Of a stretch of DNA of 64,000 nucleotides, positions 61,401-62,702 are shown piece by piece (within the stretch, counting starts at the first letter, position 1; each line of letters starts with the position of its first letter). The DNA is taken from assembly GCF_002288925.2 (NCBI RefSeq), contig NW_022097996.1, forward strand, positions 12,706,139 through 12,770,138, in the 5' to 3' direction. Position numbers and translations under genes: made by a program. The notes under the pieces were generated by a model. It saw only the letters and a program-made list of their open reading frames with translations. It was not told the DNA's origin and ran no database searches. This DNA comes from Delphinapterus leucas. Its lineage: Eukaryota; Chordata; Mammalia; Artiodactyla; Monodontidae.

Positions 61401-62702
61401 GACTGCCGTATAGATGGCTAAGCAGTCCTGGGCCAGGGTTCCTTGCCTTTTCTGGGCTTTTATTTCAATTCACTATCAGGAAGTAGTGCTGTCCCCTCTA
61501 GACAGAGCCTGGCCAACCTTGAGAGCAGGTGCAGTGCAAGGCCGTTCAAGGGATGCATGAGGCACACAGCCTCCTGGGGTACAAAGGCTGCCTCACCAGC
61601 CACGTAACCCACAGGTCAACCCTGAAAACGTGCAGTTTCTGGGCCCTCGTTCCAGGGGCAGAATTGATGGCTTTCAAAACTACTTAGGGACCAAAGTGTC
61701 GGTGCAATACCAAAAATATATTTCCTCCATTTAACAAACTACAGAGGAAAATGGAGGGCCTCCTGGAAGGTTATGGAGTTTGATTTAAGCCAAGGACGCT
61801 CTTTGAAAGCAATGTTACCTTGGAAGAGCCAATTTCCTAGACATACAAACCACTTTCCCAGGAGAATTTTATTCAATTAAAATCAATACGCAGCCGCAGT
61901 CAGGGAAAATTACAACAGTCACACAGAGGCTTTACTGAGAGGGCCCTGCTGTGTACAAGACACAGTGCTGGGCAGTGAGGGAGAAACAAAGGAGGGGCAT
62001 CTAGGTGAGGACATAGAACCCACAAAAAGCTACCTGGCAGTTTTAGGCAGTAAACGTGGTGTGCCTGATACTAACACTAACAACCAAATTCATCTTGCAC
62101 TGTCTCTGAGTCTCCTCTCTCCTTCCTCCCTCTTCTCTGTATTTCTTTTAATTTTTTTTATTGTGGAAAAATATACATAACATGAAATTTGCCATTTTGA
62201 CCATTTTTAAATGTACAGCTCAAAGTGGCATTAAAAACATTCACATTGGACTTCCCTGGCGACGCAGTGGTTGAGAATCCGCCTGCCAATGCAGGGGACA
62301 CGGGCTGCTTGAGGCTGAATGACATTCCACTGTATGGAAAGACCATTTTGCCTATCCATTCATCCATCAACAGACAGCTGGGCTGCTTTGGCTATTGTGA
62401 ACAACGCTGTGGTAAACATGACTGTGACAATATCTCTTTGAGACCCTGCTTTTAATTCGTTTGGGGATACAGAAGTGAGATTGCTGGATCCTAATCTAAT
62501 TTTTTGAGGCCCCACCATACTGTTTTCCCAGTGGCCATACCATCTTACATCCATCTCAGGTTCTTTCTGTACCTGCCACTCCAAAGGGTCTCCGGAGTCC
62601 ACATGTGTGCTTTTTGCCCTCCTTCAGCTCCATGTGGCCAACCCGGACAATTTGGCACACGAGGCTGATGCGGGGCCGGATGAGGTCTGTGCTACTGAGG
62701 TC
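1342..62702 (-). CDS. DOCK5: DOCK5, dedicator of cytokinesis 5 (28 internal exons, both ends outside window)
   Basis: DOCK5 is a DOCK-A family exchange factor that activates Rac, works with ELMO adaptors and is recruited to phosphoinositide-rich membrane through DHR-1. Seen here: 28 minus-strand exons (62573-62702 down to 1342-1432) join to 990 codons without a stop, every junction in phase and every intron GT-AG. Counting from the first codon of this fragment, residues 1-157 lie between SH3 and DHR-1, about 158-291 make up DHR-1, about 292-946 are the helical linker and about 947-990 open DHR-2. The peptides match DOCK5 as I remember it, for example [13 protein letters not shown] and [16 protein letters not shown], better than DOCK1 or DOCK2. 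Judged from the family, the fragment corresponds to roughly residues 280-1270 of the ~1,870 aa human protein. The 5' exons (SH3) and the 3' exons (rest of DHR-2, proline-rich tail) are outside the window. The intact frame argues for a working gene. Confidence 0.96.
2054..2094 (-). CDS. DOCK5: DOCK5 window exon 27 (41 nt, DHR-2 entry)
   Basis: A 41-nt exon, the shortest seen; acceptor TTGTAG, donor GTAAGC. It encodes [13 protein letters not shown] plus AG of an Arg codon, exactly filling the gap between exons 26 and 28. It starts the lead-in to the catalytic DHR-2 domain. It is too short to show up as an open reading frame. Confidence 0.94.
2875..3034 (-). CDS. DOCK5: DOCK5 window exon 26 (linker before DHR-2)
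   Basis: 160 nt, acceptor CCACAG, donor GTACGT. It encodes [20 protein letters not shown], then [17 protein letters not shown] and MSCTVNVL, ending in phase 0. Confidence 0.96.
3570..3672 (+). repeat. L1 3' UTR tail fragment
   Basis: Carries gattcactttgttataaagc, cagaaactaacacaccattg and ctccaataaagatg, the last ~100 bp of an L1. Confidence 0.8.
4470..4680 (+). repeat. MIR
   Basis: Shows the MIR core signature catctcatttaatcctcacc after a cactgtg motif. Edges are approximate and divergence is high. Confidence 0.65.
5293..5378 (-). CDS. DOCK5: DOCK5 window exon 25 (helical linker)
   Basis: 86 nt, acceptor TTTCAG, donor GTGAGT. It encodes FENELIT and [20 protein letters not shown] and ends with CT of a Leu codon. 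Confidence 0.96.
6144..6298 (-). CDS. DOCK5: DOCK5 window exon 24 (helical linker)
   Basis: 155 nt, acceptor TTTCAG, donor GTAAGG. It encodes [20 protein letters not shown], then [14 protein letters not shown] and FSGNGNFHM, ending in phase 0. [12 protein letters not shown] is a DOCK-A hallmark. Confidence 0.96.
6605..6663 (-). CDS. DOCK5: DOCK5 window exon 23 (helical linker)
   Basis: 59 nt, acceptor TCCTAG, donor GTGAGT. It encodes [19 protein letters not shown], flanked by split Lys and Gly codons. 306 bp of intron separate it from exon 24. Confidence 0.95.
6815..6925 (+). repeat. CHR-1-type SINE
   Basis: Short tRNA-derived SINE: atttccctggtggtccaggg, gcttccactgcaggggg, ggtcagggaactaagatccc, then a short A tail. 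Confidence 0.85.
7215..7600. repeat. Possible hAT-type DNA transposon relics (MER5-like)
   Basis: gtggttcttgg followed by gaatcagagtcacctg resembles the end of MER5A, and the gtgggg-type stretch before it may be another relic. The assignment is weak. Confidence 0.3.
7601..9023. other. Intron with no clear content
   Basis: Part of the intron between window exons 22 and 23. I see no exon, no RNA gene and no confident repeat beyond a possible MIR piece near 8340-8420. An 89-codon minus-strand reading frame at 8451-8720 has no resemblance to a protein I know. Confidence 0.5.
9024..9124 (-). CDS. DOCK5: DOCK5 window exon 22 (helical linker)
   Basis: 101 nt, acceptor GAACAG with a pyrimidine-rich tract upstream, donor GTGAGT. 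It encodes [20 protein letters not shown] and [11 protein letters not shown] and ends with AA of a Lys codon. Confidence 0.95.
9772..9898. repeat. Interrupted TG/AC and AT microsatellite
   Basis: Alternating gtgtgtgtgtgt, acacacac and tatatata tracts spread over about 125 bp. Likely length-polymorphic. Confidence 0.85.
10333..10411 (-). CDS. DOCK5: DOCK5 window exon 21 (helical linker)
   Basis: 79 nt, acceptor CCCTAG, donor GTAAGC. It encodes [20 protein letters not shown] and ASFELQ and ends in phase 0. Confidence 0.95.
10877..11084 (+). repeat. CHR-2 SINE with exact 16-bp target-site duplication
   Basis: Full-length element from ggggcttccctggtggcaca to a poly-A tail. Flanked by the identical direct repeat aaaaatcctgaatctc at 10861-10876 and 11085-11100, which marks a recent retrotransposition. 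Antisense to DOCK5. Confidence 0.95.
11130..11900 (-). repeat. L2 relic, antisense
   Basis: Begins with the reverse of the L2 3' end (ttcattcaacaagtctttgt) and continues with the gaaggacctgaaggaatggg and gcagaggccttgaatg type segments of antisense L2. Very diverged. It hosts the TCAGGG array. Confidence 0.55.
11479..11531 (+). repeat. Telomere-variant hexamer array (TCAGGG)8
   Basis: Eight uninterrupted TCAGGG units (11479-11526), followed by TTAGG. TCAGGG is a known variant of the vertebrate telomere repeat. Here it sits in an intron. Confidence 0.97.
11946..12040 (-). CDS. DOCK5: DOCK5 window exon 20 (helical linker)
   Basis: 95 nt, acceptor CTGCAG, donor GTGAGA. It encodes [20 protein letters not shown] and [10 protein letters not shown] and ends with AG of an Arg codon. 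[19 protein letters not shown] is nearly invariant in DOCK1, DOCK2 and DOCK5. Confidence 0.96.
12190..12420 (-). repeat. L1 3' UTR, antisense
   Basis: Plus strand reads tatattggagtatagttgat, ttagtttcaggtgtacagca and gagttccctgtgctgtacag, the reverse of the artiodactyl-type L1 3' UTR. Preceded by a T tract, its poly-A. Confidence 0.85.
12480..12640 (+). repeat. MIR fragment
   Basis: gataaaactgagactg, then ggcttaaggccatag, fits the MIR core and 3' region. Diverged. Confidence 0.5.
12715..13080 (-). repeat. Older L1 3' region, antisense
   Basis: Contains tttcaggtgtacaacatagt and aatgatcaccacaataaacc, classic antisense L1 3' sequence, after a T tract. Confidence 0.75.
13081..14104. other. Intron with little recognisable content
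   Basis: Part of the long intron between window exons 19 and 20. Only a possible MIR scrap near 13520 is visible. No exon-like segment with matching splice signals. Confidence 0.5.
14114..14322 (+). repeat. CHR-2 SINE
   Basis: Full-length; flanked by the direct repeat gatgatgc (14106-14113 and 14323-14330). Antisense to DOCK5. Confidence 0.93.
14665..14815 (+). repeat. MIR fragment
   Basis: aggaggaattgaggtttagc, acagcttgcccaaaatttca and attcaaacccagatccg follow the MIR 3' half. Confidence 0.65.
15322..15446 (-). repeat. CHR-1-type SINE, antisense
   Basis: Poly-T, then gggccatgcagcttg, gtccccgacaagggattaaa and taaccactggacagccaggg. Confidence 0.85.
16067..16165 (-). CDS. DOCK5: DOCK5 window exon 19 (helical linker)
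   Basis: 99 nt (33 codons, phase 0 at both ends), acceptor TTCCAG, donor GTAAGT. It encodes [17 protein letters not shown] and [16 protein letters not shown]. Confidence 0.95.
17252..17373 (-). repeat. CHR-1-type SINE, antisense, with target-site duplication
   Basis: Plus strand shows ctggctgcaccacgcggctg, ccctgaccagggatcgaacc and ccactggacttccagggaag. Flanked by caggaaagcc at 17242-17251 and 17374-17383. Confidence 0.9.
17400..17625 (+). repeat. L2 3' end
   Basis: tagaatgtaagcttctctaa, tatccccagcatctagaaca and tacatatttgttgaataaat match the L2 3' terminus. Confidence 0.75.
18110..18290 (-). repeat. MIR, antisense
   Basis: tttcctcatttgcaaaatgg within a reversed MIR core; edges approximate. 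Confidence 0.6.
18905..19125 (+). repeat. CHR-2 SINE close to exon 18 donor
   Basis: Full-length, with a 27-A tail ending at 19123, 40 bp from the donor of the exon at 19164. Near-exact duplication agctgcggtgg (18896-18906) / agctgcagtgg (19126-19136). Confidence 0.93.
19164..19259 (-). CDS. DOCK5: DOCK5 window exon 18 (helical linker)
   Basis: 96 nt (32 codons, phase 0 at both ends), acceptor CCTCAG, donor GTGAGT. It encodes GPTALHVQ and [24 protein letters not shown]-2 SINE with its poly-A facing the exon ends 40 bp away on the intron side of the donor. Confidence 0.95.
19730..20093 (+). repeat. MLT1-type solo LTR
   Basis: Starts tgttatggactgatcattcg-like, has gtgatggtatttggagatgg, ccttataagaagagacacct, aactatgagaaataaatttc and ends at cagactaagac. 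This is the LTR of an old MaLR (ERVL-related) element with no internal region left. Confidence 0.8.
20098..20215 (-). repeat. MIR fragment, antisense
   Basis: gtgaccatgagcaattattt followed by cttcaattttcatagctgcg fits reversed MIR. Diverged. Confidence 0.4.
20216..21195. other. Intron without recognised content
   Basis: Between window exons 17 and 18. A pyrimidine-rich patch near 20450-20500 is the only notable composition. Confidence 0.5.
21196..21332 (-). CDS. DOCK5: DOCK5 window exon 17 (helical linker)
   Basis: 137 nt, acceptor CCTCAG, donor GTGAGT. It encodes [19 protein letters not shown] and [17 protein letters not shown] and ends in phase 0. Confidence 0.95.
21631..21741 (+). repeat. 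CHR-1-type SINE
   Basis: gaattccctggcggtccagg, gcttccactgcaggggtcac and gatccctggtcagggaacca, then an A tail. Confidence 0.85.
22270..22440 (+). repeat. MIR fragment
   Basis: agaaacagaagctgagactt and cgtccaaagttacataacta follow the MIR 3' half. Diverged. Confidence 0.45.
23337..23443 (-). CDS. DOCK5: DOCK5 window exon 16 (helical linker)
   Basis: 107 nt, acceptor TTGCAG, donor GTGAGT. It encodes [18 protein letters not shown] and [16 protein letters not shown] and ends with one base of a Glu codon. Confidence 0.95.
24044..24114 (-). CDS. DOCK5: DOCK5 window exon 15 (helical linker)
   Basis: 71 nt, acceptor TTGCAG, donor GTAAAT. It encodes [20 protein letters not shown] and VEL and ends with AG of a split Ser codon. 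Confidence 0.95.
24640..24992 (-). repeat. L1 ORF2 segment, inverted 5' part of a twin-primed insertion
   Basis: Read on the minus strand, 24788-24980 encodes LINE-1 ORF2-type protein with [20 protein letters not shown] and [19 protein letters not shown]. It abuts a plus-strand L1 segment at 24993. In normal L1 order it lies immediately 5' of that segment, so the pair looks like one insertion with an inverted 5' end. Confidence 0.85.
24993..25885 (+). repeat. L1 3' segment of the same insertion
   Basis: Starts caggcacatgaaaagatgct, continues through tacactgttggtgggaatgt, catttgcagcaacatggatg and the 3' UTR, and ends cttcaataaaaataaaataa. Contains a TA/AC microsatellite at 25769-25804. Confidence 0.9.
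26090..26299 (+). repeat. CHR-2 SINE abutting exon 14 donor
   Basis: Complete element with an A tail, flanked by the exact direct repeat agttactcaag at 26079-26089 and 26300-26310. The inner copy is separated from exon 14 (26316) by only the five bases 26311-26315, which are donor GTCAG. Antisense to DOCK5, so the transcript carries a poly-U run about 16 nt after the 5' splice site. Confidence 0.95.
26316..26427 (-). CDS. DOCK5: DOCK5 window exon 14 (helical linker)
   Basis: 112 nt, acceptor CTGAAG, donor GTCAGC. It encodes [17 protein letters not shown] and [17 protein letters not shown] and ends in phase 0. The last base of the donor hexamer (+6) already belongs to the target-site duplication of a CHR-2 SINE (26090-26299), whose poly-A begins about 16 nt into the intron. 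The donor itself is intact. Confidence 0.95.
27690..28402 (+). repeat. L2 (sense), 3' half
   Basis: cttcagtggcttcccgagac, gaatgaaatccgaactcctt, tcaactcaaaccccagctcc and gagcaggaaccttgtctcat follow the L2 3' region. It overlaps the left arm of an inverted duplication. Confidence 0.75.
28060..28536. repeat. Inverted duplication of L2 sequence
   Basis: The left arm (about 28060-28258) and the reverse complement of the right arm (about 28402-28536) share long matches: gaggcctctcccaccagctc, ccttccctggtcactgtca and ggcttctcttgattc. The aligned blocks are about 90% alike by eye. The left arm has ~60 extra bases in the middle. The ~143 bp spacer contains a further small hairpin. Confidence 0.88.
28938..29062 (-). 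repeat. CHR-1-type SINE, antisense, with target-site duplication
   Basis: T-rich tail with gtttgtttgtttt, then ccgtggcatgcgggatctta, accagggatcgaacccatgc and accactggactgccagggaa. Direct repeat ctttttatgttttt at 28924-28937 and 29063-29076. Confidence 0.88.
29340..30220. repeat. Old LINE-like, AT-rich sequence
   Basis: Related motifs recur at about 29420 and 30117 (cctcttayctacagyttt), and the text resembles very old L1 (L1M-type) antisense sequence. I cannot fix family or edges. Confidence 0.35.
30835..30969 (-). CDS. DOCK5: DOCK5 window exon 13 (helical linker)
   Basis: 135 nt, acceptor TTTCAG, donor GTAATG. It encodes [18 protein letters not shown] and [18 protein letters not shown] and ends with AG of a split Arg codon. 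Confidence 0.95.
31000..32740. other. Intron without recognised content
   Basis: Between window exons 12 and 13. No repeat or exon I can support. Short reading frames at 31949-32179 (minus) and 32353-32577 (plus) show no protein resemblance. Confidence 0.5.
32741..32841 (-). CDS. DOCK5: DOCK5 window exon 12 (helical linker)
   Basis: 101 nt, acceptor TGGCAG, donor GTAAGT. It encodes VFIISLIGD and [18 protein letters not shown] and ends with two bases of a Val codon. Confidence 0.95.
33005..33130 (-). repeat. L2 3' end fragment, antisense
   Basis: taagtgtcaggcactgtgct, then aaatgctgtgagggaacc, is the reverse of the L2 3' terminus. Confidence 0.5.
33131..34282. other. Intron without recognised content
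   Basis: Between window exons 11 and 12. A 134-codon plus-strand reading frame (33593-33997) looks like chance. Confidence 0.45.
34283..34372 (-). CDS. DOCK5: DOCK5 window exon 11 (helical linker)
   Basis: 90 nt (30 codons, phase 0 at both ends), acceptor CTTCAG, donor GTAAGC. It encodes [19 protein letters not shown], typical of the armadillo-like helical linker. Confidence 0.95.
34594..34691 (-). CDS. DOCK5: DOCK5 window exon 10 (helical linker)
   Basis: 98 nt, acceptor TCCTAG, donor GTATGT. It encodes [16 protein letters not shown] and [11 protein letters not shown] and ends in phase 0. Only 221 bp of intron separate it from exon 11. Confidence 0.95.
34907..35108 (+). repeat. CHR-2 SINE with target-site duplication
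   Basis: Complete, with a short A tail; direct repeat accaaccacaa at 34896-34906 and 35109-35119. Antisense to DOCK5. Confidence 0.94.
35230..35345 (+). repeat. MIR, 5' piece, split by an L1
   Basis: Diverged MIR-like sequence whose 3' half resumes at 35644. The intervening L1 is flanked by agattttattt on both sides. Confidence 0.4.
35358..35633 (-). repeat. L1 3' UTR, antisense, inserted in MIR
   Basis: T tract, tatattggagtatagttgat, tagtttcaggtgtacagcca, gagttccctgtgctatacag. Short target repeat agattttattt at about 35343 and 35636. Confidence 0.82.
35644..35790 (+). repeat. MIR, 3' piece
   Basis: gagatgaggaaactgaggtt and cttaggtcacacaactgcca are the MIR core and 3' motifs. Confidence 0.65.
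36310..36720 (+). repeat. L2 3' region
   Basis: cttcaagagccgtctcaaac, attccctctgggaagacaca and aggtattcaatacgtgctgg follow the L2 3' half. Diverged. Confidence 0.6.
37165..37715 (-). repeat. Old L1 antisense, interrupted by a CHR-2 SINE
   Basis: atttatccattctactgtca, ttgggttgtggttttgagcc and ttctgctgcaaacattctca are antisense L1M-type. The text resumes after the CHR-2 at 37611 and is interrupted again by a CHR-1 at 37728. Confidence 0.6.
37380..37609 (+). repeat. CHR-2 SINE with AC-rich tail
   Basis: Direct repeat aaaactagactaca at 37366-37379 and 37610-37623. The tail holds a short (CA)n run before the A tract. Antisense to DOCK5. Confidence 0.93.
37728..37842 (+). repeat. CHR-1-type SINE with target-site duplication
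   Basis: gggacttccctggcggtcca to an A tail; agtatgtaagaatt (37714-37727) against agtatataagaatt (37843-37856), one mismatch. Confidence 0.9.
37960..38140 (-). repeat. MIR, antisense
   Basis: gtccaccacttatgagtttc and cgctctgatcagtaaactaa fit reversed MIR. Diverged. Confidence 0.5.
38141..39384. other. Intron with little recognisable content
   Basis: Part of the ~7 kb intron between window exons 9 and 10. Possible old LINE text at 39300-39360; nothing else supported. Confidence 0.45.
39385..39610 (+). repeat. MIR, nearly full length
   Basis: aactgaggaaaccaagtcac, gtgacttgcccaagatgaac and agctagtaagtggcagagcc are clear MIR motifs. Confidence 0.8.
39611..39894 (-). repeat. Old L1 antisense
   Basis: actgggtcaaagggtctgaa near its end and cattttcccatgtc near its start fit old antisense L1. 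A CHR-2 follows and separates it from a short remainder (40117-40200). Confidence 0.5.
39905..40106 (+). repeat. CHR-2 SINE with internal deletion
   Basis: Direct repeat aagatctttg at 39895-39904 and 40107-40116. It lacks about 15 bp between gagcctgcg and ctccgcaacggg that the sister copies have. Long A tail. Antisense to DOCK5. Confidence 0.93.
40265..40710 (-). repeat. L1 3' UTR (older type), antisense
   Basis: gcagttttaggttcacagaa, cccctattattaacatcctg, gacaaatgtataatgacgtg and tgtctccatagttttgtctt; T/G-rich poly-A remnant at the start. Confidence 0.8.
40711..41732. other. Intron without recognised content
   Basis: Just downstream (in gene direction) of window exon 9. No supported feature. 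Confidence 0.45.
41733..41916 (-). CDS. DOCK5: DOCK5 window exon 9 (post-DHR-1)
   Basis: 184 nt, the longest exon seen; acceptor TTGCAG, donor GTAGGT. It encodes [17 protein letters not shown], a Lys/Glu-rich stretch, and [13 protein letters not shown], ending with one base of a split Val codon. ICSTKLTQN is strongly conserved across DOCK-A proteins. Confidence 0.95.
42858..42961 (-). CDS. DOCK5: DOCK5 window exon 8 (DHR-1 C-terminal end)
   Basis: 104 nt, acceptor TTTCAG, donor GTGGTG. It encodes RDKSERAFG and [18 protein letters not shown] and ends in phase 0 after LVLYK. The donor is weak: beyond GTG it matches little of the GTRAGT consensus. Splicing at this point joins cleanly to exon 9 (GDNKK), so the boundary is well supported by protein homology. 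Confidence 0.92.
42962..44029. other. Intron with little recognisable content
   Basis: Between window exons 7 and 8. A weak L2-like stretch around 43440-43560 (ccaaaaccttcccatgacct); nothing else supported. Confidence 0.4.
44030..44255 (-). repeat. MIR, antisense
   Basis: ccctgtgaccttgggcacat and ctgtgcctcagtttctttac are the reversed MIR core. Nearly full length. Confidence 0.75.
44400..44690 (+). repeat. L2 3' region
   Basis: ctgctcaccttcaagtttca and tctacccagggcctggcctg mark the L2 3' half. Confidence 0.6.
45173..45245 (-). CDS. DOCK5: DOCK5 window exon 7 (DHR-1)
   Basis: 73 nt, acceptor GTGCAG, donor GTGAGT. It encodes [17 protein letters not shown] followed by RHRSSQE and ends with one base (T). 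Joined to exon 8 this gives a TCC Ser codon, where I remember human DOCK5 having Thr. Confidence 0.94.
45970..46155 (+). repeat. L1 3' UTR tail
   Basis: acaaggtcctattgtagagc, tgaatcgctttgctatacag and caactatacttcagtaaaaa. Confidence 0.82.
46175..46385 (-). repeat. MIR, antisense
   Basis: gaacttggtcacttcacttt, then gtcatcagaaaatgagctgc, fits reversed MIR. Diverged. Confidence 0.5.
46761..46859 (-). CDS. DOCK5: DOCK5 window exon 6 (DHR-1)
   Basis: 99 nt (33 codons, phase 0 at both ends), acceptor CTGAAG, donor GTGAGA. It encodes [10 protein letters not shown] and [18 protein letters not shown] in the DHR-1 beta-sandwich. Confidence 0.95.
47000..47525 (+). repeat. L1 3' end
   Basis: gggatactactcagctataa, acatggatggacctagagat and cttcaataaaaaaaataat. 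A TAGA/TGGA microsatellite lies at 47416-47442 inside it. Confidence 0.88.
47526..48224. other. Intron without recognised content
   Basis: Between window exons 5 and 6. A CTTT-rich patch near 47656; nothing else supported. Confidence 0.45.
48225..48370 (-). repeat. MIR fragment, antisense
   Basis: cagtgccaccactaagtcct, then gggctgcagtttcccgattc, fits reversed MIR. Confidence 0.5.
48806..48930 (-). CDS. DOCK5: DOCK5 window exon 5 (DHR-1 start)
   Basis: 125 nt, acceptor TTGCAG, donor GTACGT, ending in phase 0. It encodes [19 protein letters not shown], the first strands of the C2-like DHR-1 domain that in this family binds phosphoinositides at the plasma membrane. The KKKTPKN run is the DOCK5 form; DOCK2 has a different linker here. 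Confidence 0.96.
49130..49640 (+). repeat. L1 3' end
   Basis: atgaatggataaagaagatg, aatggaatactactcagcca and attgcaataaaaaaaacacg, with a short GT/CA microsatellite at 49180-49201. Confidence 0.87.
49765..50814 (-). repeat. L2 antisense, 3' part
   Basis: Starts with the reverse of the L2 3' terminus (gagcacctactctgtaccaa) and runs into ORF2-derived text. Continues at 51158 after an inserted LTR. Confidence 0.7.
50815..51157 (+). repeat. MLT1-type solo LTR inserted in L2
   Basis: ctgttacagattgaattgcg start, caaattcatatgtt, gtccttataagaaaagattg, gaactgtgagaaaacaaact and the caaactaagaca end. An old MaLR LTR without an internal region. Confidence 0.8.
51158..51545 (-). repeat. L2 antisense, ORF2 (reverse transcriptase) remnant
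   Basis: On the minus strand, around 51175-51203, the text reads [12 protein letters not shown], a decayed copy of the GVPQGS-type reverse transcriptase motif of L2/CR1 LINEs. It continues the L2 broken by the LTR. Confidence 0.65.
51560..51770. repeat. MER5-like hAT relic
   Basis: gcatcagagtctctggaaaa, tttcccaggtgatcctgatt and catatttgggaaccatcatt fit a diverged MER5-type non-autonomous DNA transposon. Confidence 0.45.
52431..52725 (+). repeat. Long CHR-type SINE with exact 15-bp target-site duplication
   Basis: gggcttccccggtggcacag through agtagccaccgcaatgagaa and an AAATAAAT-rich tail. Direct repeat aagaaagtaaatggg at 52416-52430 and 52726-52740. Confidence 0.93.
53335..53460 (-). CDS. 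DOCK5: DOCK5 window exon 4 (entry to DHR-1)
   Basis: 126 nt, acceptor TTTAAAG, donor GTAAAC. It encodes [16 protein letters not shown] and [19 protein letters not shown], leading directly into DHR-1, and ends with the first base of a Gly codon. Confidence 0.95.
53555..55165 (+). repeat. Old, decayed L1 (ORF2 to 3' UTR) hosting a CHR-2 SINE
   Basis: gatactcccaacaaaatcac, aaaatactgtaaagttatag and caatggaatattacgcagcc match ORF2 and 3' L1 text in order, heavily diverged. Edges uncertain. Confidence 0.5.
53640..53843 (+). repeat. CHR-2 SINE with target-site duplication
   Basis: Direct repeat aaatcacagtaag at 53627-53639 and 53844-53856. Antisense to DOCK5. Inserted in older L1 text. Confidence 0.94.
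55685..55905 (+). repeat. L1 3' UTR tail
   Basis: gagaacctactgtatagcac, ctaaatgggaaggaaatcca and aactgattcactttgctata, then ccaataaaaattaa. Artiodactyl-type L1. Confidence 0.85.
56200..56342 (-). CDS. DOCK5: DOCK5 window exon 3 (pre-DHR-1)
   Basis: 143 nt, acceptor TCCCAG, donor GTACAC. It encodes [17 protein letters not shown], then [18 protein letters not shown], and ends in a split Gly codon. It precedes the DHR-1 core. Confidence 0.95.
56690..56830 (-). repeat. MIR fragment, antisense
   Basis: gggcctcagtttcctcatct is the reversed MIR core. Confidence 0.65.
57580..58130. repeat. AT-rich block with a motif repeated in both orientations
   Basis: attcatgaatgctgcyccg-type motifs lie forward at about 57655 and 57748 (a decayed one at 57590) and reversed at about 57848 and 58098, separated by nearly pure A/T. 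Confidence 0.8.
58560..59215 (-). repeat. Old L1 antisense
   Basis: atctggaatttacagtggta, acggttagctaattttctca, tttctccactgattttaaat and gtttgtcatattgatctgtt follow antisense L1 ORF2 in order. Contains a short (AT)n at 59090-59104. Confidence 0.6.
59545..59710. repeat. MER5A-like hAT element
   Basis: ttactcaaagtgtgatcccc, gcagcatcacctagaagctt, gatcccaggtaattcatatg and gtctgagaagccctgtgc span most of the ~190 bp MER5A element. Confidence 0.7.
60044..60116 (-). CDS. DOCK5: DOCK5 window exon 2 (pre-DHR-1)
   Basis: 73 nt, acceptor TCCTAG, donor GTAAGT. It completes the Val codon from exon 1, encodes [17 protein letters not shown] and the PFQ that follows, and ends in a split Gln codon (CA|A). 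Confidence 0.95.
60655..60785 (+). repeat. MIR fragment
   Basis: agagatgaggaaactgacta, then attttccctaggtcagaag, is MIR-like. Confidence 0.55.
60786..61924. other. Intron without recognised content except a CG/CA run
   Basis: Between window exons 1 and 2. The alternating purine-pyrimidine run at 61119-61156 is listed separately. Confidence 0.45.
61119..61156. repeat. Alternating purine-pyrimidine run (CA/CG)
   Basis: cgtgtgcacacgcacgcgcg and further CG steps: an almost uninterrupted alternating purine-pyrimidine tract of about 38 bp, a composition able to adopt Z-DNA. Confidence 0.9.
61925..62020 (-). repeat. L2 3' end fragment, antisense
   Basis: tgtacaagacacagtgctgg, then gcagtgagggagaaacaaag, is the reverse of a diverged L2 terminus. 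Confidence 0.4.
62140..62246 (-). repeat. Old L1 antisense, first piece
   Basis: tattgtggaaaaatatacat, aacatgaaatttgccatttt and gtggcattaaaaacattcac are antisense L1. Confidence 0.72.
62247..62308 (+). repeat. 3'-truncated CHR SINE
   Basis: ggacttccctggcgacgcag, then gaatccgcctgccaatgcag and gggacacggg; stops there with no body or A tail and passes directly into L1 text. Confidence 0.85.
62309..62535 (-). repeat. Old L1 antisense, second piece
   Basis: aggctgaatgacattccact, tttggctattgtgaacaacg and agaagtgagattgctggatc continue the L1, but a few hundred bases of L1 expected before this piece are missing. Its right edge approaches exon 1 at 62573. Confidence 0.75.
62573..62702 (-). CDS. DOCK5: DOCK5 window exon 1 (pre-DHR-1)
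   Basis: 130 nt, acceptor CTGTAG, donor GTACAG. It starts in phase 0 and leaves one base of a split Val codon. It encodes residues 1-43 of the fragment, including [16 protein letters not shown] and GLRRPFGVA, a conserved stretch upstream of DHR-1 in DOCK-A proteins. It is the most 5' exon seen in the window. Confidence 0.95.
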
